A program made the position numbers and the translations under genes. Shown piece by piece: positions 33,824-43,752 of a DNA stretch of 64,000 bases. How positions within the stretch are numbered: position 1 is the first letter of the stretch; every line of letters begins with the position of its first letter. Where the stretch lies: positions 1,488,001 through 1,552,000 of the forward strand of contig CP046866.1 of assembly GCA_009789175.1 (NCBI GenBank). The letters are read 5' to 3'. The notes beneath the pieces were generated by a model. The model did not search any database. It saw only the letters and a program-made list of their open reading frames with translations, and had not been told where the DNA came from. Source of the stretch: Salinibaculum litoreum (GTDB lineage Archaea; Halobacteriota; Halobacteria; Halobacteriales; Haloarculaceae).

Positions 33824-36049
33824 ATGAATGAAGTCCAACTGGAGGTGGCGAAGGCCTACCCCAACGACTCGGGTCGTGGCATTGCGCGTCTCGACCCAGA
33901 CACGCTGTTGCATCTCAAGCTCTCGCCCGGCGACATCATCGAGATAGAGGGCGCAGACACCACGGCGGCGAAAGTCTGGCGCGCTGACCGTCAGGACTGG
34001 AACACCGACACCGTGCGCATCGACGGCTTCACGCGGCAAAATGCCGACGTGGGCATCGGCGAACGCGTCGAGATTCGCAAAGCCGAGGCCGAGAAAGCCG
34101 ACAAGCTGGTGCTTGCACCACCCGAGGAGGCCAGCGTCCAGTTCGGCTCCGACGCCGCTGGCATGGTCAAACGCCAGATTCTCAAGCGGCCGGTCGTCGA
34201 GCGCGACATCGTCCCAGTCATGTCGTCGACGAATCACCCGTTCATGCGCTCGCCCGGGCAGGCGATTCCGCTCATCGCCGTGGAAACTGAACCCGAGGGC
34301 GTCTGTCTCATCACCGAAGACACCGATGTCGAGCTTCGGGAAGAGCCGATCTCCGGGTTCGAGAAGACTGGCGGGGGGATTACCTACGAGGACATCGGCG
34401 GCCTGCAAAACGAGATTCAGCGGGTCCGCGAGATGGTCGAGTTGCCGATGAAACACCCCCAGATATTCAAGAAACTCGGCATCGAGCCACCCCAGGGGGT
34501 GTTGCTGCACGGCCCGCCTGGCACTGGGAAGACCCTGCTCGCAAAGGCCGTCGCAAACGAGACCTCGGCCAGTTTCTTCTCTATCGCTGGCCCGGAGATT
34601 ATCTCCAAATACTACGGCGAATCCGAGCAACAGCTCCGGGAAATCTTCGAGGACGCGAGCGAGGAGTCACCCTCTATCATCTTCATCGACGAACTGGACT
34701 CGATTGCGCCCAAACGCGAGGACGTAACCGGCGAGGTCGAGCGCCGGGTCGTCGCCCAGTTGCTGACGATGATGGACGGCCTGGAGTCCCGGGGCCAGGT
34801 CATCGTCATCGCTGCCACGAACCGCGTCGACTCCGTCGACCCTGCGCTCCGTCGCCCCGGCCGGTTCGACCGCGAAATCGAAATCGGCGTCCCCGACGAG
34901 GTGGGCCGCGAGGAAATCCTCCAGATACACACCCGCGGGATGCCGCTGTCCGACGACGTGAACCTCTCGAAGCTGGCGACCGAAACGCATGGCTTCGTCG
35001 GTGCCGACATCGAGAGTCTGACCAAAGAGTCCGCGATGAAAGCCCTGCGGCGCTACCTCCCGGAAATCGACCTGGACGAAGAGGATATCCCGCCGAGTCT
35101 CATCGACCGGATGATAATCAAACGCGACGACTTCCGCGGGGCATTGAACGAGGTGAGTCCATCGGCGATGCGGGAAGTGCTGGTGGAGTTGCCCAAGGTC
35201 AACTGGGACGACGTTGGCGGGCTCGAAGACGCCAAAAAGGAGGTCAGAGAATCCGTCGAATGGCCGATGAACAGCCCCGAGAAGTTCGAGCGGATGGGCA
35301 TCAACCCACCCTCGGGAGTGTTGCTGTACGGACCGCCCGGTACCGGGAAGACGCTGATGGCAAAAGCCGTCGCCAACGAGACCGACGCCAACTTCATCTC
35401 GGTCCGGGGGCCACAGTTGCTCTCGAAGTGGGTCGGCGAATCCGAGAAGGCTATCCGCCAGACCTTCCGGAAGGCCAGGCAGGTCGCCCCGACAATCATC
35501 TTCTTCGACGAACTCGACTCGCTGGCACCGGGGCGGGGCGGCGAGACCGGCTCGAACGTCTCCGAGCGTGTCGTCAATCAGCTCCTGACGGAACTCGACG
35601 GGCTCGAAGAGATGGAGGACGTGATGGTCATCGGCGCGACCAACCGGCCGGACATGATCGACCCTGCGCTCATCCGCTCGGGGCGGTTCGACAGGCTGTG
35701 TATGATCGGCGAACCCAACGTCGAGGGCCGCGAGAAGATTCTGAAGATTCACACCGAGGACTCGCCGCTGGCACCGGACGTCAGCCTGCGTGAACTCGCC
35801 GAAATCACCGAGGGCTACGTCGGCTCGGACCTCGAATCTATCGGCCGCGAGGCCGCAATCGAGGCCCTGCGCGAAGACGAAGACGCCGACAGCGTCGAGA
35901 TGAAGCACTTCCGGCAGGCGATGGACAACGTCCGACCGACGATTACCGAAGACATCCGCGATTACTACGAGCAGATGCAGGAAGACTTCAAAGGCGGCGG
36001 CCCCGAACCCCAGCGCGGCCGCGGTGGCGGGCGCATCGGGTTCCAGTAA
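33824..36049 (+). CDS. cdc48: Cdc48/p97-type AAA ATPase
   Basis: A 741-aa double AAA+ unfoldase, the archaeal Cdc48. The N-domain (about residues 1-180) carries the double-psi beta-barrel start [21 protein letters not shown]. Walker A GPPGTGKT occurs near residue 230 and again near 502, with Walker B IIFIDELD and IIFFDELD and sensor ATNR in both rings. The C-terminal tail is Gly/Arg-rich, ending RIGFQ. It remodels or unfolds proteins, feeding the proteasome. A single gene with no intein; it is likely the housekeeping copy. Confidence 0.95.
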   Translation: MNEVQLEVAKAYPNDSGRGIARLDPDTLLHLKLSPGDIIEIEGADTTAAKVWRADRQDWNTDTVRIDGFTRQNADVGIGERVEIRKAEAEKADKLVLAPPEEASVQFGSDAAGMVKRQILKRPVVERDIVPVMSSTNHPFMRSPGQAIPLIAVETEPEGVCLITEDTDVELREEPISGFEKTGGGITYEDIGGLQNEIQRVREMVELPMKHPQIFKKLGIEPPQGVLLHGPPGTGKTLLAKAVANETSASFFSIAGPEIISKYYGESEQQLREIFEDASEESPSIIFIDELDSIAPKREDVTGEVERRVVAQLLTMMDGLESRGQVIVIAATNRVDSVDPALRRPGRFDREIEIGVPDEVGREEILQIHTRGMPLSDDVNLSKLATETHGFVGADIESLTKESAMKALRRYLPEIDLDEEDIPPSLIDRMIIKRDDFRGALNEVSPSAMREVLVELPKVNWDDVGGLEDAKKEVRESVEWPMNSPEKFERMGINPPSGVLLYGPPGTGKTLMAKAVANETDANFISVRGPQLLSKWVGESEKAIRQTFRKARQVAPTIIFFDELDSLAPGRGGETGSNVSERVVNQLLTELDGLEEMEDVMVIGATNRPDMIDPALIRSGRFDRLCMIGEPNVEGREKILKIHTEDSPLAPDVSLRELAEITEGYVGSDLESIGREAAIEALREDEDADSVEMKHFRQAMDNVRPTITEDIRDYYEQMQEDFKGGGPEPQRGRGGGRIGFQ

Positions 36050-36195
36050 CTCTCCCGACCGTTCCTCCGTTCGCTTCTGGCTCACAGTACCCCGACCGAT
36101 CACTTCTCGTGTTTAAATGTACTGGCGCGGTTCTCCCTATGCAGTACTGTGCGTATTTATAGGGGCGTAGTCGAGAAAGCCGGTAGTAGAGTAAC

Positions 36196-38715
36196 ATGTC
36201 CAGAGACAGTCTCCGCCGTGCCGTGTCGCTCGTCACGGAGCACAACCGCATCACGTTGCTCGTGATGGTGCTTCTGACGGCCGTGGTACTGGCCGGCATC
36301 CCCATGATCGACACCGAGAGTCAAGCCGGAGGCGACCCGGAAGACTTCGAGGATGTCGACCGACTACAGAAGGCACAGTACATCACCGAAAACTACGGGA
36401 ATGCGAGTGAGCGACAGTCGAACAGGAGCGTTCTGCCGGTCTACGTCTGGCAAGAGTCCGGCGATGTCCTCACCAAGGAGTCGCTGCTTTCGGGATTGCG
36501 TTATCAGCAGGACATAATGGAGAACGAGTCGGTGCGGACTGCCCTCCACGAGGACGGCATCGTCGGCCTCGAAAACATCGTCGCCAAGCAGGCCGCCGGT
36601 GACCAGAACGCCTCACTCGATGAGCAAATCCGGGCACTGGACAACGCGAGTGCCGCACAGGTAGAACAACTCGTCGGCCAGACCCTGGAGAACAACCCGC
36701 GCTCACAGCGGTTCCTCCCACAGGACCACGACGGGGGGACGAGTTCGACTGACCGCCGGATGGTTGTCGTCCTCAATACGACCGAAGACATCGACACCCG
36801 TGATGCGGCCGGTGCCGCACTCTACGAGACCGCGAACGAACGACCCGAGACGGGCATCTTCGCCCTCAACAATCACGCCTGGGCTGACGCGAGTGACCAC
36901 ACCTTCGGAGAGATAGTCGAACTCGTCGTTCCGGTGGCGCTGTTGCTCATCCTGCTCGTGCTCGGCTTTGCCTACCGTGACCTCGTGGATGTCGTCGTCG
37001 GGATGGCCGGCGTCGTCCTCTCGGTACTGTGGATGTTCGGCCTGCTCGGTTGGCTCGGCGTGAGCGCAGGGATCGTCAGCATCGTGCCAGTCGTGCTTGT
37101 CACGGGGCTGAGTATCGACTTCGGGTTCCACATCTTCAATCGCTATCGTGAGGAGCGCGGGGCAGACGAAGGCATCCGGGAACCGATGGGTCGTGGGCTA
37201 CGACTCGTCACGACGGCGCTCATCCTCGTGACGGCCACTGCCGCAATCGGCTTCCTGGCGAACCTGGCGAACCCACTCCCGCTCATCCGCAACCTCGGCG
37301 TGAGCATCACGCTGGGTGTCGTCTCGGCACTCGTCATCTTCGTCACCGTGGTCCCGGCACTGAAAATCAGTATCGACGGGCTGCTCGAACGCGTCGGCAT
37401 GGACCGCCGTAAGCAGGCACTCGGTCACGGGACCTACCTCCGGCCCGTGCTTGAACGCAGCGTGACACTCGCACGTCGGGCCGCTCCAGTCGTGCTAGTG
37501 CTTGCGGTTCTCGTCGGTGCCGTCGGTGGACTGGCCTGGTTCAGTCTCGGCCAGGAGAGTTTCCAGCAAAGCAACGGCGAAGTCGCCGAGTGGAAGCAGA
37601 ATCTCCCGGACCCGGTGGGCTGGGAGCCGAGTGATGTGCAACAGCAAAACGCTCACGTCAACGAGGTGTACCAGCCTGCAGATGCCGATGCAGCCATCCA
37701 GTCACGGATACTCGTAGAGGGTGATGTGACGAGCGACAGTACCCTCGAAGACATCGACGAAGGCGTCAGCGAACTGAAAGATAAAAACGTCGTCATCGAC
37801 CAGAAGGGGACCAACCCCGAACGGTCACCGGTGACCGAGATGCGCCGTGTCGCCGCCGAGAACGAGTCGTTCAACGAGACGTTCCACGCGGCCGACTCCG
37901 ACGGGAACGGCATCCCTGACCAGAATATCGAACAGCTCTACGATGCGTTCTACGACGCCGATGCAGGGGCTGCACAGGGCGTCATCGAACGGAGCGACGG
38001 CGAGTATCGCTCGGTGCTGGTCTCGGTTTCGCTGAGCGGTGATTACGGCGACCGCCAGGACGTGGTCCCCAAACTCGATGACGGAGCGGCCACGATGGAG
38101 GGCAATGCCGACCGGACCGCGACGCCTGCTGGGTCGATGTCGGTCAGCAAAGCAATCACCGACCAGATTGTCGGCGGTATCGTCATGACGATGCTCATCG
38201 CTCTGGCGGCCATCATCATCACGCTGACGGCCGTGTTCAAGTACATGCACGGGAGCGCGACGCTAGGGACGGTCGTCTCCGGCCCCATCGTCCTGGTCGT
38301 CGGCCTCGTCATCGGCGGGATGTTCCTGCTCGATATTCCGCTGACGCTGCTGACGGCAATCCTGATGAGCCTCGTCATCGGACTGGGTGTGGACTACAAC
38401 ATCCACATCGGTGACCGCTTTGCCGACGAACTCCGCCAGGGAGCGACCTCCGTCGAAGCACTCCGCGCCGCCGTCACCGGTACCGGAGGTGCACTCCTGG
38501 GGAGTACGCTCACCTCGGCGGGTGCGTTCGCGACCATTGCGCTGGTCCCGCACCCACAGATGCAGAGTCTCGGGAACATGGTCGTCATCGCCATGGTGAC
38601 CTCGTTCCTGGTGAGCATCCTCGTCCTCCCGAGCGCGCTGTTGCTCTGGGACCGCTACTCGGCCAGTTCCGTCACGTCCGAAGACGCGAGCGAGGACGCG
38701 ATGCCACAGGACTGA
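36196..38715 (+). CDS. RND-superfamily (MMPL/HAE3-type) exporter
   Basis: An 839-aa membrane transporter with the RND duplication: helix 1, an external domain (residues about 45-240), helices 2-6 around 245-420, helix 7 near 435, a second external domain (about 450-650), and helices 8-12 to the end. The motif GLSIDFGFHIFNRYREE and its partner LGVDYNIHIGDRFADE on the symmetrical helices carry the proton-relay acids. The substrate may be lipids or hydrophobic compounds. The TATA TATTTATA near 36153 precedes the ATG by about 36-43 bp. Confidence 0.88.
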   Translation: MSRDSLRRAVSLVTEHNRITLLVMVLLTAVVLAGIPMIDTESQAGGDPEDFEDVDRLQKAQYITENYGNASERQSNRSVLPVYVWQESGDVLTKESLLSGLRYQQDIMENESVRTALHEDGIVGLENIVAKQAAGDQNASLDEQIRALDNASAAQVEQLVGQTLENNPRSQRFLPQDHDGGTSSTDRRMVVVLNTTEDIDTRDAAGAALYETANERPETGIFALNNHAWADASDHTFGEIVELVVPVALLLILLVLGFAYRDLVDVVVGMAGVVLSVLWMFGLLGWLGVSAGIVSIVPVVLVTGLSIDFGFHIFNRYREERGADEGIREPMGRGLRLVTTALILVTATAAIGFLANLANPLPLIRNLGVSITLGVVSALVIFVTVVPALKISIDGLLERVGMDRRKQALGHGTYLRPVLERSVTLARRAAPVVLVLAVLVGAVGGLAWFSLGQESFQQSNGEVAEWKQNLPDPVGWEPSDVQQQNAHVNEVYQPADADAAIQSRILVEGDVTSDSTLEDIDEGVSELKDKNVVIDQKGTNPERSPVTEMRRVAAENESFNETFHAADSDGNGIPDQNIEQLYDAFYDADAGAAQGVIERSDGEYRSVLVSVSLSGDYGDRQDVVPKLDDGAATMEGNADRTATPAGSMSVSKAITDQIVGGIVMTMLIALAAIIITLTAVFKYMHGSATLGTVVSGPIVLVVGLVIGGMFLLDIPLTLLTAILMSLVIGLGVDYNIHIGDRFADELRQGATSVEALRAAVTGTGGALLGSTLTSAGAFATIALVPHPQMQSLGNMVVIAMVTSFLVSILVLPSALLLWDRYSASSVTSEDASEDAMPQD

Positions 38716-38864
38716 GTCGGTAGCCGATCCCTCGGAGAACGGTTTCTATCGGCGACCGCTCCATACTGGCTCCGGTCGTGTCATGACTCTACTCACACAC
38801 AGATAGTCGGTAGTAAGAGAAAGACGGTATAGCAGGAAGACAGGAGCAACGACAGGTTGTCAGC

Positions 38865-40007
38865 TTACAGCTCGCCGAGTTTGCGCAGGAGCTGTCCGCG
38901 GTACTCCTCGTCGGCCTGGACGCCTTTCAGTTCGAGCACGTTCCGTTCGAGTTTGTCCGTCGCCACGCGGAACGCGGTGTCCGCGCCGTAGCCCTCACCC
39001 GAGCCAGCGGCCTGGCCCTTGTTAGTGCGCAGGCGAATCTGGCACTGGATGAGTGGCGTGCCACGCAGTTTCTCCTTGTGCTCGTGGAAGCGGACGTGGG
39101 CGTGTTGGACCTGCATGTCGCGGTACTTGTCGGCGACGCCCTCGATGCGCTGGCGAATCTCCTCGCGGGTGAGCGTCTCCAGCACGGAGATGTTCGTAAT
39201 CTGGACGTCCATGTGTTCCTCCTCGGTGAAGGTGAGCGCCCGGAGGACATCCGTTTTCGTGATGACGCCGGCGACGAGGCGGTCGTCGGCCTCCGGGGTA
39301 ACGACCAGCCCGTCGTAGTTGTTCTCCAGCATCTCCTCGACGGCGTCCCGGACGGAGGCGTCCATCCCCGTCGTCGAGACGGGACTGCTCATCACGTCAT
39401 AGACCGGCAGGTCGAGGACGCGGTCGGTGTCACCCGAGCGGTCGCCGACCGTCGTCTTGTCCATCCCCCGGACGACCACGTCGACGATGTCGTGGGTCGT
39501 GAGGATGCCGGTGAGTGAGCCGTCGTCGTCCAGCACCGGGAGCCGCGAGATGCCGTTTTCACGGAAGAGGTTGATGGCCTGCCCGATGTTTGTCTCCTCG
39601 GTAATCGTCACGACATCGACCGTAGCGATTTCCTCGACGACGAGGGCGTCCAGGTTTTCCAGAACGGCGTCGAGTATCTGGTCACCGGAGATGGTGCCCC
39701 AGAGTTCGCCAGCCTCGAAGACCGGCGCAATCTTCGAGCCGCCCTCGACGAGGACGCGCGCTACCTCGCGGACATCCGCAGTCCGCTCTACTTTCGGTGC
39801 GGTCCGCATCAGCGCGCGAGCCTTGGCATCGTCCTCAACGTGCGACTGCACCAGCTGTCTCTGTGTGATGACGCCAACATAATCGTCGTCCTCGGTAACG
39901 ACGATTCCCCGGGGGTTCTCCCGCTCGAAGATGGAGCGAACCTTCCCGAGCCGTTCGTCGGCGTCTACCTCGACATATTCGCTGGTGGCAATGTCAGCAA
40001 TATCCAT
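38865..40007 (-). CDS. Four-CBS-domain protein with a C-terminal HPF-like domain
   Basis: A 380-aa protein. Residues 1-265 hold four CBS domains in two Bateman modules, e.g. RGIVVTEDDDYVGVITQRQLV and SRLPVLDDDGSLTGILTTHDIV. The last ~110 residues (MDVQITNISVLETLTREEIRQRIEGVADKYRDM...) have an alternating strand-helix pattern resembling the S30AE/HPF fold of ribosome-hibernation factors. CBS modules bind adenosyl ligands, so this protein may couple nucleotide state to ribosome dormancy; CBS-containing ribosome hibernation factors have been reported in archaea. The ATG at 40007 (MDIADIATSEYV) is the family-type start. Confidence 0.8.
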   Translation of the reverse strand: MDIADIATSEYVEVDADERLGKVRSIFERENPRGIVVTEDDDYVGVITQRQLVQSHVEDDAKARALMRTAPKVERTADVREVARVLVEGGSKIAPVFEAGELWGTISGDQILDAVLENLDALVVEEIATVDVVTITEETNIGQAINLFRENGISRLPVLDDDGSLTGILTTHDIVDVVVRGMDKTTVGDRSGDTDRVLDLPVYDVMSSPVSTTGMDASVRDAVEEMLENNYDGLVVTPEADDRLVAGVITKTDVLRALTFTEEEHMDVQITNISVLETLTREEIRQRIEGVADKYRDMQVQHAHVRFHEHKEKLRGTPLIQCQIRLRTNKGQAAGSGEGYGADTAFRVATDKLERNVLELKGVQADEEYRGQLLRKLGEL

Positions 40008-40123
40008 CGTAGATTCCCATTCTGATGGTTCGATATGTGGCTTAATCAAAGTTGGTAATGGTCCCACCCGATGGGAACCACCGGCGGGTTATCGCCGCTT
40101 CGACGGGGGGTAGCCCTGTCCAG

Positions 40124-40744
40124 TCAGGGCACGGACCGTCCGAGTATCGTCAGCGCGATGCCCGACACCAGAAAGGCACCGGTCGCGAGCGGATACTGGG
40201 CCGTCGAGACCGTACTCGCGACGGCACCGGCACCGAGCGAACCAGCCACGCCGGCAATCAGCGGCGCGGTACAACTCACGCAGGCGAACAACCCGACGAG
40301 ACCCGCGGCAGTCGTCCGGAACAGCGACTCGACGGCCGTCGCCGCGAGCACGCCCAGCGTAGCGTAGCCGACGAACAGGAACGGGACGACCGTCAGGTAG
40401 ACGAACGGTCCCGCATAGAGGAGCGCCGGCCCCCAGCCCGGCGCTCCGAGGTGGACGGACACGCCCGATGCTCCCATCGACTGGCCGAGCAGTCCGGCAG
40501 TCCAGAGCAACGTGAGCGTGTACAGCCCGCCGACGACCAGTGCGCGGCGGCCGACCGTCCGCAGGTTGTCACGGACGGCCCAGAGGAAAGCCACGCTGGC
40601 GGCGACCCAGACCACCGGGTAGAGGACCTGCCCGGTGGAGTGAATCACCGGGTCGACCGCGAGGGTGTACCCGAGGACACCCCCGGCCAGGCAGGCCAGG
40701 GCGACCAGGTGGCGAGGCAGCCGCGGCGTGGCGTGGTGTGACAT
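40124..40744 (-). CDS. Membrane protein, last gene of the ba3 oxidase cluster
   Basis: A 206-aa hydrophobic protein with six or seven predicted helices. The helix near residue 155 contains CVSCTAPLIAG, a cysteine pair often seen in membrane proteins linked to copper or thiol handling. It follows the 71-aa gene after a 6-bp gap and is the last gene of a five-gene run ending the ba3 operon. A role in oxidase assembly is plausible but inferred from context only. Confidence 0.65.
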   Translation of the reverse strand: MSHHATPRLPRHLVALACLAGGVLGYTLAVDPVIHSTGQVLYPVVWVAASVAFLWAVRDNLRTVGRRALVVGGLYTLTLLWTAGLLGQSMGASGVSVHLGAPGWGPALLYAGPFVYLTVVPFLFVGYATLGVLAATAVESLFRTTAAGLVGLFACVSCTAPLIAGVAGSLGAGAVASTVSTAQYPLATGAFLVSGIALTILGRSVP

Positions 40745-40750
40745 TATTCG

Positions 40751-40966
40751 TTACGTCGCCGTGTCCGGGCTAGTCGAGCGCGTGACATCGAGATAGACGC
40801 CGACGATGCTCAGAATGGCGACCATGCCGATGAAGTACGGCGCTGCCGGGAGGTCGATGCCGAACAGCATCCCGGCGACCGTCCGGAGTTCGAAGCCGAT
40901 GGCGCCGAGCATCACGAGACCCACGAGCATCCCGCCACGGGTTCGCACGAAACTCGGGAGTGTCAT
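40751..40966 (-). CDS. Small ba3 oxidase-cluster membrane protein
   Basis: A 71-aa protein with two hydrophobic helices (MLVGLVMLGAIGFELRTVAG and YFIGMVAILSIVGVYLDV). It overlaps the subunit I gene by 4 bp, so it is co-translated with the oxidase. Small one- or two-helix subunits (CbaD/CbaE type) are known in haloarchaeal ba3 oxidases, but the exact identity is not certain. Confidence 0.7.
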   Translation of the reverse strand: MTLPSFVRTRGGMLVGLVMLGAIGFELRTVAGMLFGIDLPAAPYFIGMVAILSIVGVYLDVTRSTSPDTAT

Positions 40967-42714
40967 GCTATCACCTCCGCCAGGCCGGCAAGGGTCGCAC
41001 CCGCCCAGTCAAACAGCGGCCGAACGAGCATCGGGTACGGCTCGATGCCCACACCAAACAGGCCGTTGTCGGAGATGATGGCCCCCAGCGGCAGGGCATA
41101 CGCCAGCACGACCAGCACCACGGCGATGGCGGCCCACAGCTTCATGTTGTCCAGCACGGCCGGACTGTCTTCGGGGCCGGAGAGTGCCGGCGGAATCGTC
41201 TGACCGAAGCCTTCGCGCTTGGGCGTCCCGAGCGAGAACGCGAGGTTGGACAGGAACAGCACCGTCGAGATGAACAGCAGCGTGCCACCGACGGCAATCT
41301 GCAGGCGCAGTTCGCCGATGGTCCCGAACAGGGCCGGGAAGTCGAAGCTGTACTGGGGCTCTGCGGTCCGACGCGGGACGCCGAACAGCCCGGCGACGTG
41401 CATCGCGTTGGACATCAGCGCCATCCCGCCGAACCACATGACGACCTGTGCGAGCGCGATGGGACGGGAGTAAATCTCCCGGTTGGTGAGCTGTGGCCAC
41501 AGCCAGTAGGTCCCGGCCATGAACGTCAGCGCAACGGCCGTCCCGACGGTGAGGTGGAAGTGGCCAGGCACCCACAGCGTGTTGTGGACGAGGTAGTTGA
41601 TGTTCATCCCGGCGTTGACCATCCCGGAGAAGCCACCGGCCGCAAAGAGCAGGCCGGCAAGCGCCATCCCGGTGAACGCGGGGTCACGCCAGGGAAGCGC
41701 CGTCAGCCAACCGAACAGCCCCGTGCCGCCACGCTGGCGAGCGCCGTGCTCGATACTGGCGACGACCGTAAAGGCGGTCAGGAGGCTCGGCAACAGCAGG
41801 AACATGGTGTTCGTCATCGCGATGAACTTGAAGCCCTGTGCGATACCGGGGTCGACGTACTGGTGGTGGATGCCGACAGGCGTCGACAGGAGCACGAAGA
41901 GGATGAAGACCACGCGTGCGAGTGGGTCACTGAACAGGCGGCCGCCGGCAATCTTTGGCATGACCGTGTACCACAGCAGGTACGCCGGCATGAGCCAGAA
42001 GTAGACGACCGGGTGACCGAAGAACCAGAACAGCGTCCGCGTCAGCAGCGGGTCGACGCTGTCGATGAGACCAAGCGACCACGGCAGCAGGAAGACGAGA
42101 ACCTCGACGGCGACGCCGAGCGTCGCGACGTACCACATAATCATCGTCGTCAACACCATGAACGTCTGCAGCGGGATGCGCTCGTCGGGGTTGTCCTTGC
42201 GCCAGGCCAGCCACGTGCGGAACCAGTCAGCGCCGGCCATCCACGTCCCGACGATGAAGATGGCGAGTCCCGCATAGAAGATGGGATGGGCCTGCAGCGG
42301 TGCGTAGAAGGTAAAGAGCACGTCCGCACTGACCGGGACCTCGTCGATGAACCCGAGCAGGATTGCCGCGCCGGCCATCAGCGAGCCGACGGTCATCATC
42401 GTCGCCCACGCGTGGGTGAACCGAATGTCCACGGGCGAGCGGTCGAGGCTCCGCGTGACGGCCCACTGGTAGAGGCCGACGAGGAAGAATATCGTGAAGA
42501 CGATGGCGAGGAACACGCCGTGGGCGGTCAACACGGTGTAGTAGTCGGCCGAGTCGATGATGCGCAAGACGTTCGTCCGGTGCAGAGCCTGTACGAGGCC
42601 CATCAGGGCACCGATGCCGAGCATGACGAATGCCACGAGGAGCGAGCGCCGAACGACAGCGGCTTCCTCGGGATACCGGTCCACGAACGACGGTTGGTCA
42701 GTCTGTGTGCTCAT
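40963..42714 (-). CDS. cbaA: ba3-type terminal oxidase subunit I
   Basis: A 583-aa heme-copper oxidase subunit I of the B family. The heme ligand is in LTAHGVFLAIVF, the copper-B histidines in WFFGHPVVYFWLMP and STPVGIHHQYVD, and the low/high-spin heme histidines in WVPGHFHLTVGT. About 13 transmembrane helices are predicted. It reduces oxygen to water and pumps protons. Its start overlaps the stop of subunit II by 4 bp. The assembly genes for copper lie divergently 0.8 kb away. Gene order matches the cba cluster known from Natronomonas pharaonis. Confidence 0.93.
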   Translation of the reverse strand: MSTQTDQPSFVDRYPEEAAVVRRSLLVAFVMLGIGALMGLVQALHRTNVLRIIDSADYYTVLTAHGVFLAIVFTIFFLVGLYQWAVTRSLDRSPVDIRFTHAWATMMTVGSLMAGAAILLGFIDEVPVSADVLFTFYAPLQAHPIFYAGLAIFIVGTWMAGADWFRTWLAWRKDNPDERIPLQTFMVLTTMIMWYVATLGVAVEVLVFLLPWSLGLIDSVDPLLTRTLFWFFGHPVVYFWLMPAYLLWYTVMPKIAGGRLFSDPLARVVFILFVLLSTPVGIHHQYVDPGIAQGFKFIAMTNTMFLLLPSLLTAFTVVASIEHGARQRGGTGLFGWLTALPWRDPAFTGMALAGLLFAAGGFSGMVNAGMNINYLVHNTLWVPGHFHLTVGTAVALTFMAGTYWLWPQLTNREIYSRPIALAQVVMWFGGMALMSNAMHVAGLFGVPRRTAEPQYSFDFPALFGTIGELRLQIAVGGTLLFISTVLFLSNLAFSLGTPKREGFGQTIPPALSGPEDSPAVLDNMKLWAAIAVVLVVLAYALPLGAIISDNGLFGVGIEPYPMLVRPLFDWAGATLAGLAEVIA

Positions 42715-43226
42715 TGTGTACTCCCGTTGTATTCATCCTCAGGAACGACGCGGAGGAGCCCTTCCATATTGTGGTGGCCCTCACCGCAGTATTCGTGACA
42801 GACGATACCGTACTCACCGGTTTCCTCGGTCTCGATAGTTATCTCGGCGACTTCACCGGGGATGACCATCGTGTTGGCGTTCGTCCCGGCGATGGAGAAA
42901 CCATGTATCACGTCTGCGGAGGTCACATAGAAGTTGACGGTGCTGTTGACCGGCACCTCGATAGCTCCGTAGACCTCCGAGCCGGGGTTGAAGACGAACT
43001 GTCGGGCGACGACGTGTACGTCGTACTCGTTTTCACCGACTTTCTCGACGCCTGGCTCGCCAAATTCTTCGTGTTCGGAGACGTTGCCCGGTTCGACGTT
43101 GCCACCGGAGTCATCGACCATCTGAACGCCGGCTCCGACAGTCCCGTAGGTGATGGTGCCGATGAAGCCGACGATGAGTAACAGCGCCATCCCGAGCCAG
43201 AGTTTTTCGTAGCTGTGGATGTGCAT
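42711..43226 (-). CDS. cbaB: ba3-type terminal oxidase subunit II (CuA protein)
   Basis: A 171-aa subunit with an N-terminal signal/anchor helix (LWLGMALLLIVGFIGTITYG) and a cupredoxin domain. The dinuclear CuA site is formed by His in VIHGFSIAG and by the CHEYCGEGHHNM motif. It accepts electrons from a small blue copper donor such as halocyanin. It follows the 74-aa gene with a 6-bp gap and overlaps cbaA by 4 bp. Confidence 0.93.
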   Translation of the reverse strand: MHIHSYEKLWLGMALLLIVGFIGTITYGTVGAGVQMVDDSGGNVEPGNVSEHEEFGEPGVEKVGENEYDVHVVARQFVFNPGSEVYGAIEVPVNSTVNFYVTSADVIHGFSIAGTNANTMVIPGEVAEITIETEETGEYGIVCHEYCGEGHHNMEGLLRVVPEDEYNGSTQ

Positions 43227-43232
43227 CGATAG

Positions 43233-43457
43233 TCACCCCACCACGACCAGCTCGTTACCCAGGAACTCGACGAAGTACATGAACACCCACATCGCCATGA
43301 GGATGGCGAAATAGATGAGGATGAGTGCCAGAGTCCCTTTCGGGTCGTACTCCTCGTGAGAGAGTTCCCGCTGTATCTCCTCCTGTCCAGTTGCGGCCGA
43401 GACGCTCGGCTCGGCCTCCGTCTCGTTGCTTTCTGCCGGAACTGTCGTACCGCTCAT
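43233..43457 (-). CDS. Small single-helix oxidase subunit (IIa-like)
   Basis: A 74-aa protein with a polar N-terminus rich in Glu and one C-terminal helix (TLALILIYFAILMAMWVFMYFVEFLG). It is the first gene of the ba3 operon, followed by subunit II, matching the position of subunit IIa of ba3 oxidases. The TATA box is at 43482-43488 on the minus strand, about 25-31 bp before the ATG. Confidence 0.75.
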   Translation of the reverse strand: MSGTTVPAESNETEAEPSVSAATGQEEIQRELSHEEYDPKGTLALILIYFAILMAMWVFMYFVEFLGNELVVVG

Positions 43458-43559
43458 GGGTGTGCCTCACGTTTACGGGGTATTAATCTTGGCGACGGAT
43501 TCCCAGATGTCTGGAATAGGCCCCGATGGTATTATTTATACGACGGCTAAACGCTCTGT
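43458..43559. promoter_or_regulatory. Divergent promoter region: ba3 oxidase and copper-assembly genes
   Basis: A 102-bp region. Minus strand: TATTAAT (43482-43488) lies 25-31 bp before the oxidase operon ATG. Plus strand: TTATTTATA (43532-43540) lies 20-28 bp before the ATG at 43560. The back-to-back arrangement means the oxidase and its assembly genes could share a regulator. Both transcripts look leaderless. Confidence 0.68.
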
Positions 43560-43751
43560 ATGAGCATCGCACCACGACTTGTTGGACTGCTCAGTCTGCT
43601 TGCGTTGGCCCCGGCGGCCGTGTTCGTCAGTCTCGGTGGAGAGACAATCGCCGCAGTGACGTTCGTGAACGTCCTCATCATCACTGCAAGTCTCGCCATC
43701 GCGTTCTCACCACACGAGGGCGGCGACCACGCCACTGCGAACGGAGCGTAG
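43560..43751 (+). CDS. Small two-helix membrane protein, copper-assembly operon leader
   Basis: A 63-aa protein of two hydrophobic helices (LVGLLSLLALAPAAVFVSL; VTFVNVLIITASLAIAF) and a short polar tail. It begins a three-gene run with the SafE-like and P-type ATPase genes, with a 1-bp gap to the next. A role beside the oxidase, comparable to bacterial CcoH/CcoS-type accessory subunits, is suggested only by location. Confidence 0.68.
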   Translation: MSIAPRLVGLLSLLALAPAAVFVSLGGETIAAVTFVNVLIITASLAIAFSPHEGGDHATANGA

Positions 43752-43752
43752 T

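Noticed and set aside
33824-36049. Intein in cdc48
   Set aside because: Gene length and intact Walker motifs leave no room for an intein; the nrdJ gene was checked for the same reason and is also uninterrupted.
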